A stretch of DNA of 64,000 nt from Platycnemis pennipes (lineage: Eukaryota; Arthropoda; Insecta; Odonata; Platycnemididae): the NCBI GenBank assembly GCA_933228895.1, contig OW121854.1, positions 6,761,131 through 6,825,130 of the forward strand. Direction: 5' to 3'. A model generated the notes under the pieces. The model worked only from the letters and a program-made list of their open reading frames with translations. It had not been told where the DNA came from and ran no database searches. The translations under genes and the position numbers were made by a program. Below, one piece after another: positions 11,801-22,985 of the stretch (position 1 is its first letter; the number at the start of each line of letters is the position of its first letter).

Positions 11801-13587
11801 AAACGAAATCAGTAGCTGGCGGCGAACGCCTAACGACCGTCGGTTCTTTACCTTCACTTAGAACGATTCTCCGCCACATGAGTAGCCATCTGGCGAACTG
11901 AAAAGAGAGCATCAGTGAAGCGGTCCACTTTAATTGAAATTGGATACCCTTCCGGTACAGAACCTTCCAATCAAAAGGAATTTTGCCTTGAATTTATTAT
12001 GCTACCATGATAGAATACGAAAGAAAATTTCAGCTGGGAAGCCGTCCTTATTCTTCATGGAATACCAAGGTGTATCCAGCAGCATGAACACCGTCCTATT
12101 TTCTGAACTTTGTGCAGTATCTCTGAAGTCCTATTATGATCCTAAGCTGAACTGTCTCATTACGAATGGCTAACTACTCCCTCTAAGTAAATGTGTACTT
12201 CTGAAATTTTTTATACTTTTTCCTTGAGGTTTTCCTTCTTTCCCTTGAGGTTTTATAGCGCACCACTAACTCTAACCACGCACCGCTAACATCTTCCTGC
12301 GCTAACGTCTGCCGTAAAGTATTTCCCCTGTCTTCTCTCCCTTTTCCAATTTCATCGTTGTCTTCCCTCTTCCCTTTATATCCCTCGTCCCTCACCTTCT
12401 CTCTCAAATCACATTCCCATCTGTGTTCTTCATTTCCCTTCCCTTCGTCGGGGAAAACCCTAAATATGTCTCTTTCTAAATCTTCTGGCTGCCTGAATTT
12501 TTTCCAAAATCCCATGCTTGTTGCTCCTCATCCAGTCTTCTCCACTGCTACTGATATTCATTCGAGGAGTTTTTATCATGAATTCATATATTCCCTTTTT
12601 AGTGCCCCGGTAACCCCCAAAAGGATATGGGATGCGATATTTATTATTTGCGCATTAAAATTTGAATACTGTCTTTTTCCTTTAAATTATGAGTTTTACG
12701 GTAGAATCGGTCAAATCCGCAATTGACGCCAAATAAGATGCTTTTAATCTCCCATGGGTGAATGCCATTTCTTAATCTAGCCTACCAGGTGCAGTAGATG
12801 CAAGGGCCTCTAAGTATTATTAAGTAGAGCTAAATGTCTTTGACCCCTTTCCGATGCTGTAATTATTGATGCTTTTTATTGTACACTATGATTATTCATA
12901 GACATAAACACTGCTTATTCTTCCTCCGATAACAACCCTATTTCATGGGATTAAGAACCTACTGAAACAAAAGCTACTGGGGACCCCTAGGAGCCCCACT
13001 ACTGGACCACCTACTACTGGACTATCACTAGATACATTTGATCACTTATGAACTAGAGTGCAGCTTCTACATGTACCTATAGTATAAGAAATGAGTCAAA
13101 ATTTTTGAAAATTATTTTGAATTATAATGCTCACCGGATTAGTTGACAAAGGACCTCTCAAGAAGGCATTCGAGTAGTCTTTGCTTAATGTCCCAGCATT
13201 AATATACGTGTGAGACATTTCGTGCGAGTCACGTGGTACCGACTTGCACGGCGGTAAGATTTGGTATGCTCGAACCGTAGGGTGGGACTGGTACTGTCTT
13301 TTCATACGGTTTCGGGAGCCGTGTGCTCTAAGGTGGGCGAGTTGTCAAAACGTACGCGAAGGCAGTTTTCCTGTAGAAATGGCGGGTGCGTTGCTGATGC
13401 TAGAGGTTCTGGAACAGTTATAACAAGTGGCTATGGAAGCGGAGAGGCCACCAAAGGTCATGCGTGATCTAAAGTCTTCTTTTAATTAGGAGATTTTAAT
13501 TAGAAGTTTTATAAAGCTTTATCGAGTGAAGAAGGAAATAGCTGCGGAAATAATTAATGGCTCAAACCCCTTCCTCCGAACACCAGA
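8847..13587. other. Unassigned 4.7-kb stretch
   Basis: I recognise no domain, RNA or terminal repeat here. A GC-richer patch lies at about 10000-10210. The frames at 9476-9788, 10554-10811 and 12183-12515 have no known motif. The plus strand at about 9630-9790 reads a plausible acidic peptide (GTWIDGKALFGIAILKAVIE), but it is broken by stops upstream and unrecognised. Confidence 0.4.
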
Positions 13588-14459
13588 TTCAAATGTGTAG
13601 TAATGAAATGTTCGGAAAAAGAATTGTTCTCCCACTAGCACGTGCAAAATAAGTGATAATGAAATAAGAAATGTGGAATCCATTAATATCTTGGAATAAG
13701 GCTGACACATTATCTTTCCTGGAGTATACACATACGTGAAAAATGGGTCAAGCGAATCGCAAACTGGGATTCATCAAAAGAATACTGGGTAAATGTGACG
13801 ATCATGTACGAGAAATCAGCTACTTTTCCCTTGTCAGACCTCATTTGGAATATGCATCCAGTGTATGGGATCCCTACGAAATCGGTTTAAATAATGAACT
13901 TGAACGTGTGCAGTAAAGATCGGCAAGATTTATAAAATTTGTACGATAATCTTATTAGCGTAACCAGTCTATTAAAATAATTAAAATGGGAATCATTGTC
14001 AGATCGCAAAATGAAATTTAGACTTAATCTCTTAAAAAAACACTCGAAGACCATATTTTCAGTGATGATGTTAAAAAAAATTTTGCGAACTCCAACGTAC
14101 TATGGAAGACAGGACTATAAACACAAATTAGAGAAATTGTTTGCCGAAATGATAGCTTCAAAATGTCCTTTTTTCCACGTACAATTAGGGATATGAATAG
14201 CGGTATATATGTCCAATACGAGTGTATCAATGTATAGCATAGGTAGCTGCATGTTGGTATGAGGACTTAAGAGCTAACCCAACTAACAGCATGTTTTTTC
14301 ATGCTTGCTTTGCTATTTCCATCTTCTTTCAATAGTGAAGTTCTGACTAGTATATTACTACCGATCCTTTTTTATGCATGTTTGGAAAGAATTCACCCCC
14401 TGCCAGACACCTTTATGGTGGCTTTCAGGGTAGTATTATAGAGGTGTAGATGCAAGAAC
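13588..14459 (+). pseudogene. CR1/L2-type LINE, 5'-truncated copy
   Basis: The plus strand aligns with the C-terminal third of the reverse transcriptase of the 45-53 kb LINE. Shared blocks are KLGFIKRILGKCDDHVREIS, YFSLVRPHLEYASSVWDPYE, a stop where the intact copy has QRRSARF, RLNLLKK and a DDVK-ILRTPTYYGR-like segment. It continues through the 3' UTR (aactaacagcatg), the conserved 3' stem-loop (accccctgcc ... ggtggctttcaggg) and a short GTAGATG tail. Stops and frameshifts make it inactive. Truncation at the 5' side is typical of LINE insertion. Confidence 0.85.
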
Positions 14460-16235
14460 GTATGGGATAGGGGAAATGACGTTCCAATAACCTACAACTG
14501 ATGAAAAGAGTTAATCACCTAGGCATTTTACATATCTACTTTCTACAAATTGCAAATTTAATTGCTTCTGCTTTTTATTTAGCTTGGCCATGCGTCTAAA
14601 ACCAAATGTCGCGCCAACACCAATAGCTACAACGTGCTCACTTCAATACGCTGCGCTTATACGGCTGGAAGTTCGGATATAGGGCCACTGGTGGGCCTCG
14701 AAAGTTTCATTTCCCCTATCGTGGCCTACTCCCCTCTATCGCGCACGCTATTCCCCCACCTTCGTCTCGTCCTTCCGGGAGACACACACTCCCTTACTCC
14801 TCCTCTCCGTTTTATTTGCCATCTCATATCCCGTCCTTCGTCTCCCTCTCTCTTTACCCACCCTTTCCCTTGAGTTCCTCCTCTTCCATCCGTTCGTGTT
14901 TTCCCATGCGAAAAACCGTTTTCATAAATCTGGGTTCACTTAATCCGGCGAAATTTCCTTTTGGGCCGAGCGAGTAAGCGCGCTCACACACGGTGAAAGA
15001 GAACGAGGCTGCTCGCACGGCCAAGGGAGGGGGGAGGGGGGGATTGGGGGTTCAACTGAGGGTCCCAGGGATTTCGGAGAGAGAGAGGGTGTAGGGTGGA
15101 GGGAGGGACCGTGAGGGGGAAGCGTTGAGGACATCCAACCACACCCGAGATATTGGTAGAGGTGGAAAAACGTTTTTGCCGAGTCCAAGGGCCACATACA
15201 GAATTTCCACTACGGTCTCGCTTCTATTTCTTAGATCTTGAAATCCCTACCACATGCCAAATTTGTGCACAGATTCTACCTGCAAAAGTTGTATTACTCT
15301 TTGGCATGACGATGAACACTGACTTGTGATTCTGAATATGGATGGGTTAAATTGAGAATATTAATTACAGTCTCCCATCCCCTATTTACGTCATAAAATC
15401 TCTATTGCTAGTTCGAAAGGGTATACAAATACTTAAATGTTTTTTTCGGGAGTAAAGACCCTTGAGAAAATGAAAAATTTGAACTATTGGGCCAACTTTT
15501 CGTAGAATGTATTTTTTTCATTCTTCAGGGCCTCAAGTACTTTTAGGTGAATTTCATTCAGGTGAATTTCTTTTTAGGTCAATTTCAAGTAGGTGAAAAA
15601 AATCTATATATTAAGGAAGAGGTCTATAAATCAGTTTACCAGGGGGGCTGTCTTTGAAACCGTCGGGATTATCTCTAATAGGTAACCAAGGAGTCAGGTG
15701 GTATAAACACGAATGCTTCGCAAATTTGGTGTGTTAAAACCGCTTATTGCAACCTCATTCTTTGTTCACACTTGTGCTATATCTCAACTGGAGGCCTTTT
15801 GGTTGGAAAAGGTGAGAAAAACTCAAGTGAAAACAATTAATGATGTTGTAAAGAGCAATTCAGACACATTAAATTTTGAAACCATTCGTGTTTGCATCAC
15901 GTGACTCCTTGGTTACGTATTTGAGAAAATTCTGACGTTTTCAAACACAACCCCCTAGGTATAAATATTCTTCTAGGCTTGCCTCTAAGCAGTATACATC
16001 GTGGCAATACGCCCTAAAATATCTGCTTTGAGTCAAATTGTTACGCAGATTTATCCTGCTAATTTTGTACCACCACGCTGCATGCCGCTTCGCACCATAA
16101 CGAGGGAATCCGCATAAATATTTGTACTCGTAATAGAGATTTTATGGCAAAGGAGTGTAAGTGAGAGTGTAATTAAGATTTTGAACTATATTCTGAATCT
16201 TGACGTAGTTCAGAGCGTACGCAGAGCAGTAATAT
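14460..16235. other. Unassigned stretch with a GC-rich patch
   Basis: No gene recognised. About 14930-15190 is GC-rich and contains CpG and purine-rich runs (gggaggggggagg), which could be a promoter-like island. About 14750-14890 is a pyrimidine-rich stretch. The rest is AT-rich. Confidence 0.4.
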
Positions 16236-16812
16236 ATCTATATCTACGACATACCCTGCAAGCCACCTCGAGGGTGTGTGGCAGGGGGTGCATCCACACC
16301 AGGAACAATGACACAATAAACAAAAATGAACACTACAAAGCAAACACTACACCTTTAAAAGTAATTGGGGAAAAAAGGAGAAAAACTACCAAATCCCAAT
16401 CATGTAGGACACCCCATGAATACCATGCATGCCTTGAAACCCGACACCAATTTCATAGATACTCATGCATGCAAAAAAAGGCAATGCATGCAATTCACAC
16501 GTTGATTTGAACATGCAGGTAATAAAAAAAAACTATCGACCTACTCTGAATATTACCTCTACAATTATTACCGATTTCCGCGATGTTTAACGTTCTGATC
16601 ACGAATCGTACGCGGAAAAAATGACATTTTAAACCTGTCCGTCCTGCAACCTATCTCCTTAATTTTATTATAATTATCGAGCCTACCGTAATAAGTCGGA
16701 GCCAGCTATATATGATTAACGTCATTAATGAAATGTCCATCCTTAAATTTTCCCAGAAGATTAAGTCTATAATTCAGCCTGCGTTGTGACAGCGATATCA
16801 ACTCTACGGGTA
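16236..16812 (-). pseudogene. CR1/L2-type LINE, diverged 3' fragment
   Basis: Read on the minus strand, the fragment ends with the family 3' stem-loop (ccccctgccacacaccctcg) and a TAGATAT tail. Upstream it has the AT-rich 3' UTR and remnants of the RT C-terminus (agattaagtctataattcag on the plus strand, equal to LNYRLNL). It is more diverged than the 13.6-kb and 45-kb copies. Confidence 0.75.
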
Positions 16813-17440
16813 GAATCTCTGCACCAATTTCGAACACCGCAGAGATTTCAGGACGTGATCAGTAGAAGCGTAACTGTAGTTGAGATTCTGAAAATGGCCC
16901 TAAACCGAATGTGGTGAGCGAGTGGATGGTACCCTGAGGTGACGGTGAATTCAGGATTTGGAACGGGGTGCCGGGGCCGCAGGTTTTCCCCTGGAAAGGT
17001 CCTTCCCTTTCGGGAGGCTTGTGTTTGCCGAGCGGAGGGTCGCTTTTTGCTCTCTCTTGCGTCTCGTGAGCATGGGTAGGGCAAGGGGCTCATTGGGGCA
17101 GGGATATGAGTGGGATTAAAAGTGGACCGGAATATCCCCGAAGAGACTCTCGTCGTCGACTTCTTGAGCGATGGATCATTTTATACCGCATTTAGCACGG
17201 AGGCTTCCGCTTCGCGCTTTTGAGTTTCGAGAGGGAAATAGTTGCAACTCTCCTCTCTGTACCCGCGACTTGCCCGCCCTGAATGTTTTCGAGAGACCAA
17301 TGTGGTGCCGAGGGCTCACTTCGGCACGGTGCGAAAACATCGCGACGATGCTGGAGTTCACGTAAGCTTGTGTCAAATAGTAACAACTGCGTTGGAGCAG
17401 GGATCGTCTCGTCATTATCAGTCAGCAAACCTGGGATCCG
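16813..17440. other. Unassigned GC-richer stretch
   Basis: No gene recognised. It is fairly rich in CpG around 16950-17420. Overlapping frames on both strands there have no known motif and are likely a consequence of base composition. Confidence 0.4.
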
Positions 17441-18350
17441 TTTGACGCCACTCCACTGAATTCTTCTATCGGCCAACTTTATATTAATATGGTTATATAA
17501 AATAGGTTGACTCGTGACTGCTTGAGTCAAGTTGTCTAAGGAATCTTATTAATTTAAGTACCAGTATATGCCTGCTAAGTGATCTTTACTTCACAAAGAA
17601 AATTACCTAGGCTATTGAAAGTCATAAGTATCACAAGAAATACGATGTAAAGTCGAAGGATTTCTTTTTTATGATAATTTTAATCAGCTCGACGATGGAG
17701 TCAATTCAGCATTTACATTACAGAAATAAATCCATGTACTCAATTAATTTACTAATGTGCAACACCAGAATATTGCTATCAAACGTTATGTTATAATTTT
17801 CCTTGAAATATTCTTTAATATCTCATTAGTAATGATATTATTCATACGCCAACCATTTTGGCTACAGCGACCGCAGCGTAACCTGAACTCAACTAAATCA
17901 TTTCGTCTGCTATAAGCGCAGAAATTGGTGGATTTCGCGAAAAATACGGTGGGTTAATGACTTTTTTTCGTGTTATTTTATTTCTTGTGAAATTACGCAT
18001 AAAATATCAGTTTTTTTACCAAAATGACATATCACTTTGGTATTTATAAACGTCATTTTCCCATGTGATGGCCATTATCGCCGTTAATCGTATGTAATTT
18101 CAAATGCAATTTGTGCAAAAAGGAGTATGGGTTGTTATAATTATCTTTACTTAATTAGATAGAGGAACTTTAGTTCTATAGGTGCTGAAAATATAAAAAA
18201 ATGACATGAGTTTCACTTTTCGGATCAATCTCTTTAAAGTAATTCTTCTCTTTCACATTATTCATCACTTGCTCCATATATACGAAGTCTTCCTTTCGCC
18301 GTTCTTCCTGTTCACTTGTCCTTCATCGACTGTCTTCATCAGGCCATATC
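17441..18350 (-). pseudogene. RTE-like LINE fragment split by a MITE
   Basis: Minus-strand RTE-like terminal sequence occupies 17441-17487 (tttgacgccactccactgaa, cttctatcggccaac). It resumes at 18238-18350 (gtaattcttctctttcac, ttcatcaggccatatcagg). The two parts are contiguous in the intact relatives at 3.78-3.88 kb and 56.1-56.3 kb. The intervening 746 bp is the MITE copy described separately. Confidence 0.7.
17488..18233 (+). mobile_element. TTAA-flanked MITE, copy 1 (left arm of palindrome)
   Basis: The segment is flanked by TTAA at 17484-17487 and 18234-18237. Removing it plus one TTAA joins the two halves of an RTE-like fragment whose relatives read atattaacgtaattc at that point. Its inner end (cggatcaatctc) and outer region (aggttgactcg) are imperfect inverted repeats of the type seen in copy 2. 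It carries about 95 bp (17571-17670) missing from copy 2. There is no coding capacity. TTAA duplications suggest a piggyBac- or Kolobok-type helper, but I cannot decide which. Confidence 0.75.
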
Positions 18351-18542
18351 AGGCAAGGAGGAGATATCTCAAAAATATTGTGGAAACTCCTGCCAGCCTA
18401 GGTACACAGGTCAGTAATAAGCTGATTTCGTAACCAAAGTTCGCTGGTACGAAACCATCAGAGAAGAGGTACCTAGTTGTCTCGACACAACTTGTTTACG
18501 AAAGACACTAAGATAAAAGCTTTGGCACTTAAGGAAGTTTAG
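18234..18542. other. Spacer of the inverted MITE pair
   Basis: About 310 bp between the two MITE copies. The first part is RTE-like sequence and the rest (about 18351-18542) is unassigned. Confidence 0.6.
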
Positions 18543-19192
18543 GGAGGTTGATCCGAAAAGTGAAAGTCATGTATTTTTTTTATATTTTCAGCACTTATAG
18601 AACTTAAGTTCCTCTATGTAATAAAGTAAATATAATTACACCAACCCACACTCCTTTTTCCACAAATTACATTTGAAATTACATACGATTAACGGCGAGA
18701 ATTGCCATCACATGGGAATATAACGTTTAAAAATACCATAGTGACATGTCATTTTTGCAAAAAACTGATATTTTATGCGTAATGTAACAAGGAAAAAAAT
18801 GACAAGAAAAAAAGACATCAACCACGTTTTTCGCTAAATCCACCAATTTCTGCGCTTATAGCAGACGAAATGCGTTAGTTGTCTTCAAGTGGCGCTGCGG
18901 TCGCTCTAGCAAAAATGTATGGCGTATGAATAATATCATTACTAATGAGATATAAAAGCATATTTCAGAAAAATATTATAACATAATGTTTGATAGTAAA
19001 ATTCTGGTGTTATAAATTGGTAAATTCATTGAGTACATGAATGTATTTCTTTAAAGTAAATGCTGAATTGACTCCATCGTCGAGCTGATTAAAATTAGGT
19101 ATCATAAAAATAAATCCAGCAGGCATATACTCGTACTTAAATTAATAAGATTTCTCAGAAAACTTGACTCAAGCAGTTGCGAGCCAACCTCC
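18543..19192 (-). mobile_element. TTAA-flanked MITE, copy 2 (right arm of palindrome)
   Basis: This is the reverse complement of copy 1 over almost its whole length. Examples are gttgatccgaaaagtgaaag against the left arm's ctttcacttttcggatcaac-like end, and ccaccaatttctgcgcttat against 17915-17935. The ends are GGAGGTTGATCC and its near-complement GAGCCAACCTCC. Flanks are TTAG (18539-18542, one change from TTAA) and TTAA (19193-19196). Confidence 0.75.
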
Positions 19193-19196
19193 TTAA

Positions 19197-19829
19197 GACC
19201 CGTCTACTGTTTCTTTGGCCCTTTTATAATTTAACGCTTTTACTTATCAAGAGCGAATTAAAAGCTGATGGACGTGGGATCCAGGCACCTCTGTGCCTAC
19301 ATCACTTGATAACTCAACTCTGTGAAATGTTGTTGAGATAGATGAATATGTAGAAAGTATATATTTGATATACTTTTCTCTCCTTTTTACTCAGCATTTC
19401 ATTTGGTCTTCCTTAGCCATCAATGTACTAAAATTTTCGTTTTCTTGTCGCTCACTTTTGTGACCGAAAGAGATGTTCACACCTGAATAATATAATATAA
19501 CCGCTCATAAATTTCTTCATTTTCCAACCTTTAAGGAATTTATTCTCTACTATATAGTCTGAAGTCTGTTTAGGGTAATTTTGTGCAATTTTGTAACGTG
19601 TGTTTTATTTCTGATCACCAATCAATTTTTTCAACTTAATACTTAAGCTCCGCGTTCCATCTCAATAAAGTAATGATTTGTTTACTCCTTAAAGTTTAAT
19701 TTATTGAAGTAGTCCTCAAGACTTAAAAATATAGTAATACCATATGTATCAAGCTTAATGTGCTAAAATACTCGATAGCACTAAGTTTTTTGTTATTTAA
19801 AGCCCTCAAAATGCAGAACTACATTTTCT
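19197..19829. other. Unassigned AT-rich stretch
   Basis: No recognisable feature. Confidence 0.5.
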
Positions 19830-19837
19830 GGTAAGGT

Positions 19838-20363
19838 TAGAGATGGGTTTCTTGATAAATTACCGCGGTAATTTTCATAAATTATCATGATATTTTTCGT
19901 AAATTACCAACACCCATGATAATTACCGTTATAAACGGTAATTTTCAGAAAAGTTCTTTTTCAGAAAATTTCTTCCTCACGAAGAAACCATTGGAATTGG
20001 TGATATTATGAATTAAGTAGCTAAAACGATTTTGTTTATTTTTAATCAATGATTAATTCAGAGTAAAACAACAAATGCACATTGCGCAGAGGTATGGCTT
20101 TGGAACGAAAATTTCTCATAGTGTGACAAAAGAGAGGCAAATTGCGTGTTGCTGCAAACTTTGTTATAAATGTTTTAATAAGTTATAATATATAAACGTC
20201 GTGATATGTTTAGTATAAGCGTCGGAATTTATATCTCATTGCTATTTGATTTCGTATTGGGCCCTCTGATAACGACTTGTAGTTTTAAACTTAAAATTAC
20301 CGGAAAATTACGGATTCGAAAAATACCGTAATTCACCAAATTTCGGCAATTAACCCATCTCTA
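19838..20363. mobile_element. hAT-type MITE
   Basis: A 526-bp element begins TAGAGATGGGTT and ends with the exact complement AACCCATCTCTA. The 8-bp direct repeat GGTAAGGT flanks it on both sides (19830-19837 and 20364-20371) without mismatch. An 8-bp duplication with TAGAG...CTCTA ends is the signature of the hAT superfamily. Inside are several alternating GGTAATTTT and AAAATTACC motifs able to fold. There is no coding capacity, so it would depend on a transposase elsewhere. Confidence 0.9.
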
Positions 20364-20371
20364 GGTAAGGT

Positions 20372-22327
20372 TCCATCCCACTTTTCTCCTTCTGTTCCTT
20401 CGGCCGTGTCTCCGCTCCAAAGGTGTCCTTCTTCCGAGAACCGCAATCTAACTGCTTCCAGCTCCTCCAGGTCGCACAGGAGGCCTCGCAAACTTAGTTT
20501 CCGCACTGCCAACGGCAGAGACTCATCAATCGGAAACGCTTCTTAGGAATGAAATGGATCCATCTGGAACGGTGGGAAGGATTAGCCCACTCGAAATGAC
20601 AGCTCTCCCTTCCGTTCCCTTGATGGATTTCCACATTTATTTCGATTTCGGGCCCATCGGGCGTGCGTTTACGTGAACCTGAGCATCAATGGTGGAACTC
20701 GCATATATTATGCACCCTCTTATCCGCATTGCCCATGTTTCTATACATACATCGCCTTCCATTTCAGTCATTGATACTTATCTGGAGAATCGATGGAGTT
20801 TCCAGCAATATTTATTATTTATTTATCTCGGCATAACTGTTAAGCCCTAAGAATATGTTGACGGACTTAGCCATCGGAACATTGCTGCAAAACTTCACTA
20901 CGATCCGGTGAGAATCTTGAGAACTCTTCCCTCGTCCTCTTTCAAAATTACTGCGACTCTACTATCGACGGATATTAGAGGTGATTATCATGCACAGCTA
21001 CCATTTTGATACTATCATTGTCATTCATGTGATCGATTGAGAAATCGATTTAAATTGTTTTAAATCAGACCATGTTTTTTGGAGAAAAGACTGAGAATAA
21101 AAATATGTTTGTCACAAGCTAACTCTACTTCCTTACAAATAATGCCAACTGTTGCTTATAGTGTCTGTGCACATCTTATCTGCATGTCTATAGTTGCTTT
21201 TAAACTGCTAAAAACCATGGGATATTCAGTCATCAGTTTCGCCCACTTTCCGATGAGAACTAATTTCTAAATGTACTCAATGCTAATGGCATGACTTTGC
21301 AAAAGCCAGGTTCTGAAACATTCTCAGAAATTAGTGAACAATGTCATATTTAATACATAAATGTTTGCAAAATATGCAATAAATTGAATAAGTCGAGGCT
21401 TAAAACTCAACAATGGTTGAAACTCATGTCTTTCTACTCCTAGAAGGCTAAAAAGGTACCTACATTTTTTTGATGTACTTAATGGAAATCGGTGATGGAA
21501 AGAACGTAATGATTTTTTTCATCGTATTTTTGGCGCTAAATTAAGAAGTATTTGTAATAGATTTAAATATCAACTAAAATTAAATAAAAAGCTTTAAAAA
21601 TATTTTTACCAATTCAGGCACTGGGTTTCTTTGGAACATGGATGCGTGGTAAGTTGACTGACGGTGGGAAAGCCACGGGGAAATTGCAGGCTACCAAAAA
21701 ATACGGGCATTGGATGGAGTGCCTCGACTCTGCAAGTGATGCACCCCAATGGGAATTAGATTTGCTTCAATGTGGCCGCGTTACATGACAAGGGAACGCC
21801 GGTGCCCCTGGTTCACTTGTAGCGACAACGGGAGGCCGAAATTTGAGTGTGCCGTCAATCAGGCGAACGGCGATTGTCGGACAAGGGTCAGGGTGCAAGG
21901 GGCTGATGGGAATGTTTGCTTCCGTTTGGTGAGGGAGAGTAAACCTCATGTGAATGCCAAAGCAGCCCCCTCCATCACCCACGAACTGCAACGCGCGTAA
22001 TCCTGGCAAGGGCATGCAAGAGAACAAGAGGATACGAGAAGCGAGAGTGACGACTGCGGATAAAAGGGGAAATGAGGTGCAGGGCGAGGAAGGTGAAGCA
22101 AGAGATGATGGAGGAGATGGGAGGAAAACTATTGGGGAGAGGAATGAATAATTGATGTAGAAATCAGTGCATTGGAAAACGAGATTGAAGAAAATGACTA
22201 AAAGGATTGCATAAAAGGGACAAAAAAACTTGAACGAATGTGTTGAAACCGGTAGGGCTATTAAAACTTGTGTGGAAAATTACAAAGCTTGATCTTATTC
22301 TCAATTATACAAAAATTCCACGAGTTA
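20372..22327. other. Unassigned stretch
   Basis: No recognised gene. The frames at 21749-22151 are GC-richer but carry no motif I recognise. Confidence 0.4.
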
Positions 22328-22339
22328 GGCCGAGGTTGT

Positions 22340-22985
22340 TTCCATGAGGCCATCGTGTCTTAAGACATGGCCGACAAGAAGTCCCGTTTCTTCTTAGGGT
22401 TTTTCGGAAAATTCTTTTTTCTCCCACTTTCCTTAAGACTTCTTCGTTTGTCACTCGTTTGATACATTTTATCTCCATCCAGCCTTGACTTTTCTGCAGC
22501 TATTAATCGCCCATGCTTCGCTGCAATGTAGTAGAATGTTCCATATGTATGTTCTAATGAAACGTTTCCTCACTTCCACGCTTAAGTTCTTAGCTAAAAG
22601 CAGAATCTTCTTATGTTGAAATGCCCTTTTCGCAAAGGCAATTCTACGTGCATTTTCTCTTTTACTTCGTCCATCGCTGGTTACTCGGCACAGGTAACAG
22701 AACGCTTCAACCTCCTCGGTTTTTTGTTTTCCTAGTTAAAAATTGGTCCTGGATTCCTTTCTCCTACTGCATACCAATACCTTAGTTTTCTTATCGTTGA
22801 TTTTCAGGTAATATCTGGCCATTGTCTTTCCTTTCCTTATTCCTAGTGTCTTCCTTAAATATCTTTCTGTTTCTGTCATGACTGCCACGTTGTCGGCGAA
22901 TGGCAGGTGCTGATTTTTACCCCGTGGATATTCACACCCGGAGACTTTTTTTGACTTCTTGGATCGCATTCTCGAAGTACACATT
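22340..22985 (-). pseudogene. RTE-like LINE fragment
   Basis: The minus strand encodes, in pieces, the post-catalytic part of the RTE-like family: FADNVAVMTETERYLRKTLG, DKKTKVLVCSRRKESRTNF, YLCRVTSDGRSKRENAR-like, AFQHKKILLL, KHGRLIAAEKSRLDGDKM-like and a GHVLRHDG-like terminal part. The 82-codon frame at 22736-22984 covers the RT catalytic-loop region. The loop reads FADN, one residue away from the usual FADD, so a catalytic aspartate is lost. It is dead. Confidence 0.75.

Noticed and set aside
12183..12515. 110-codon charged minus-strand frame
   Set aside because: Low-complexity Lys/Arg/Glu composition from a pyrimidine-rich plus strand. No family recognised.
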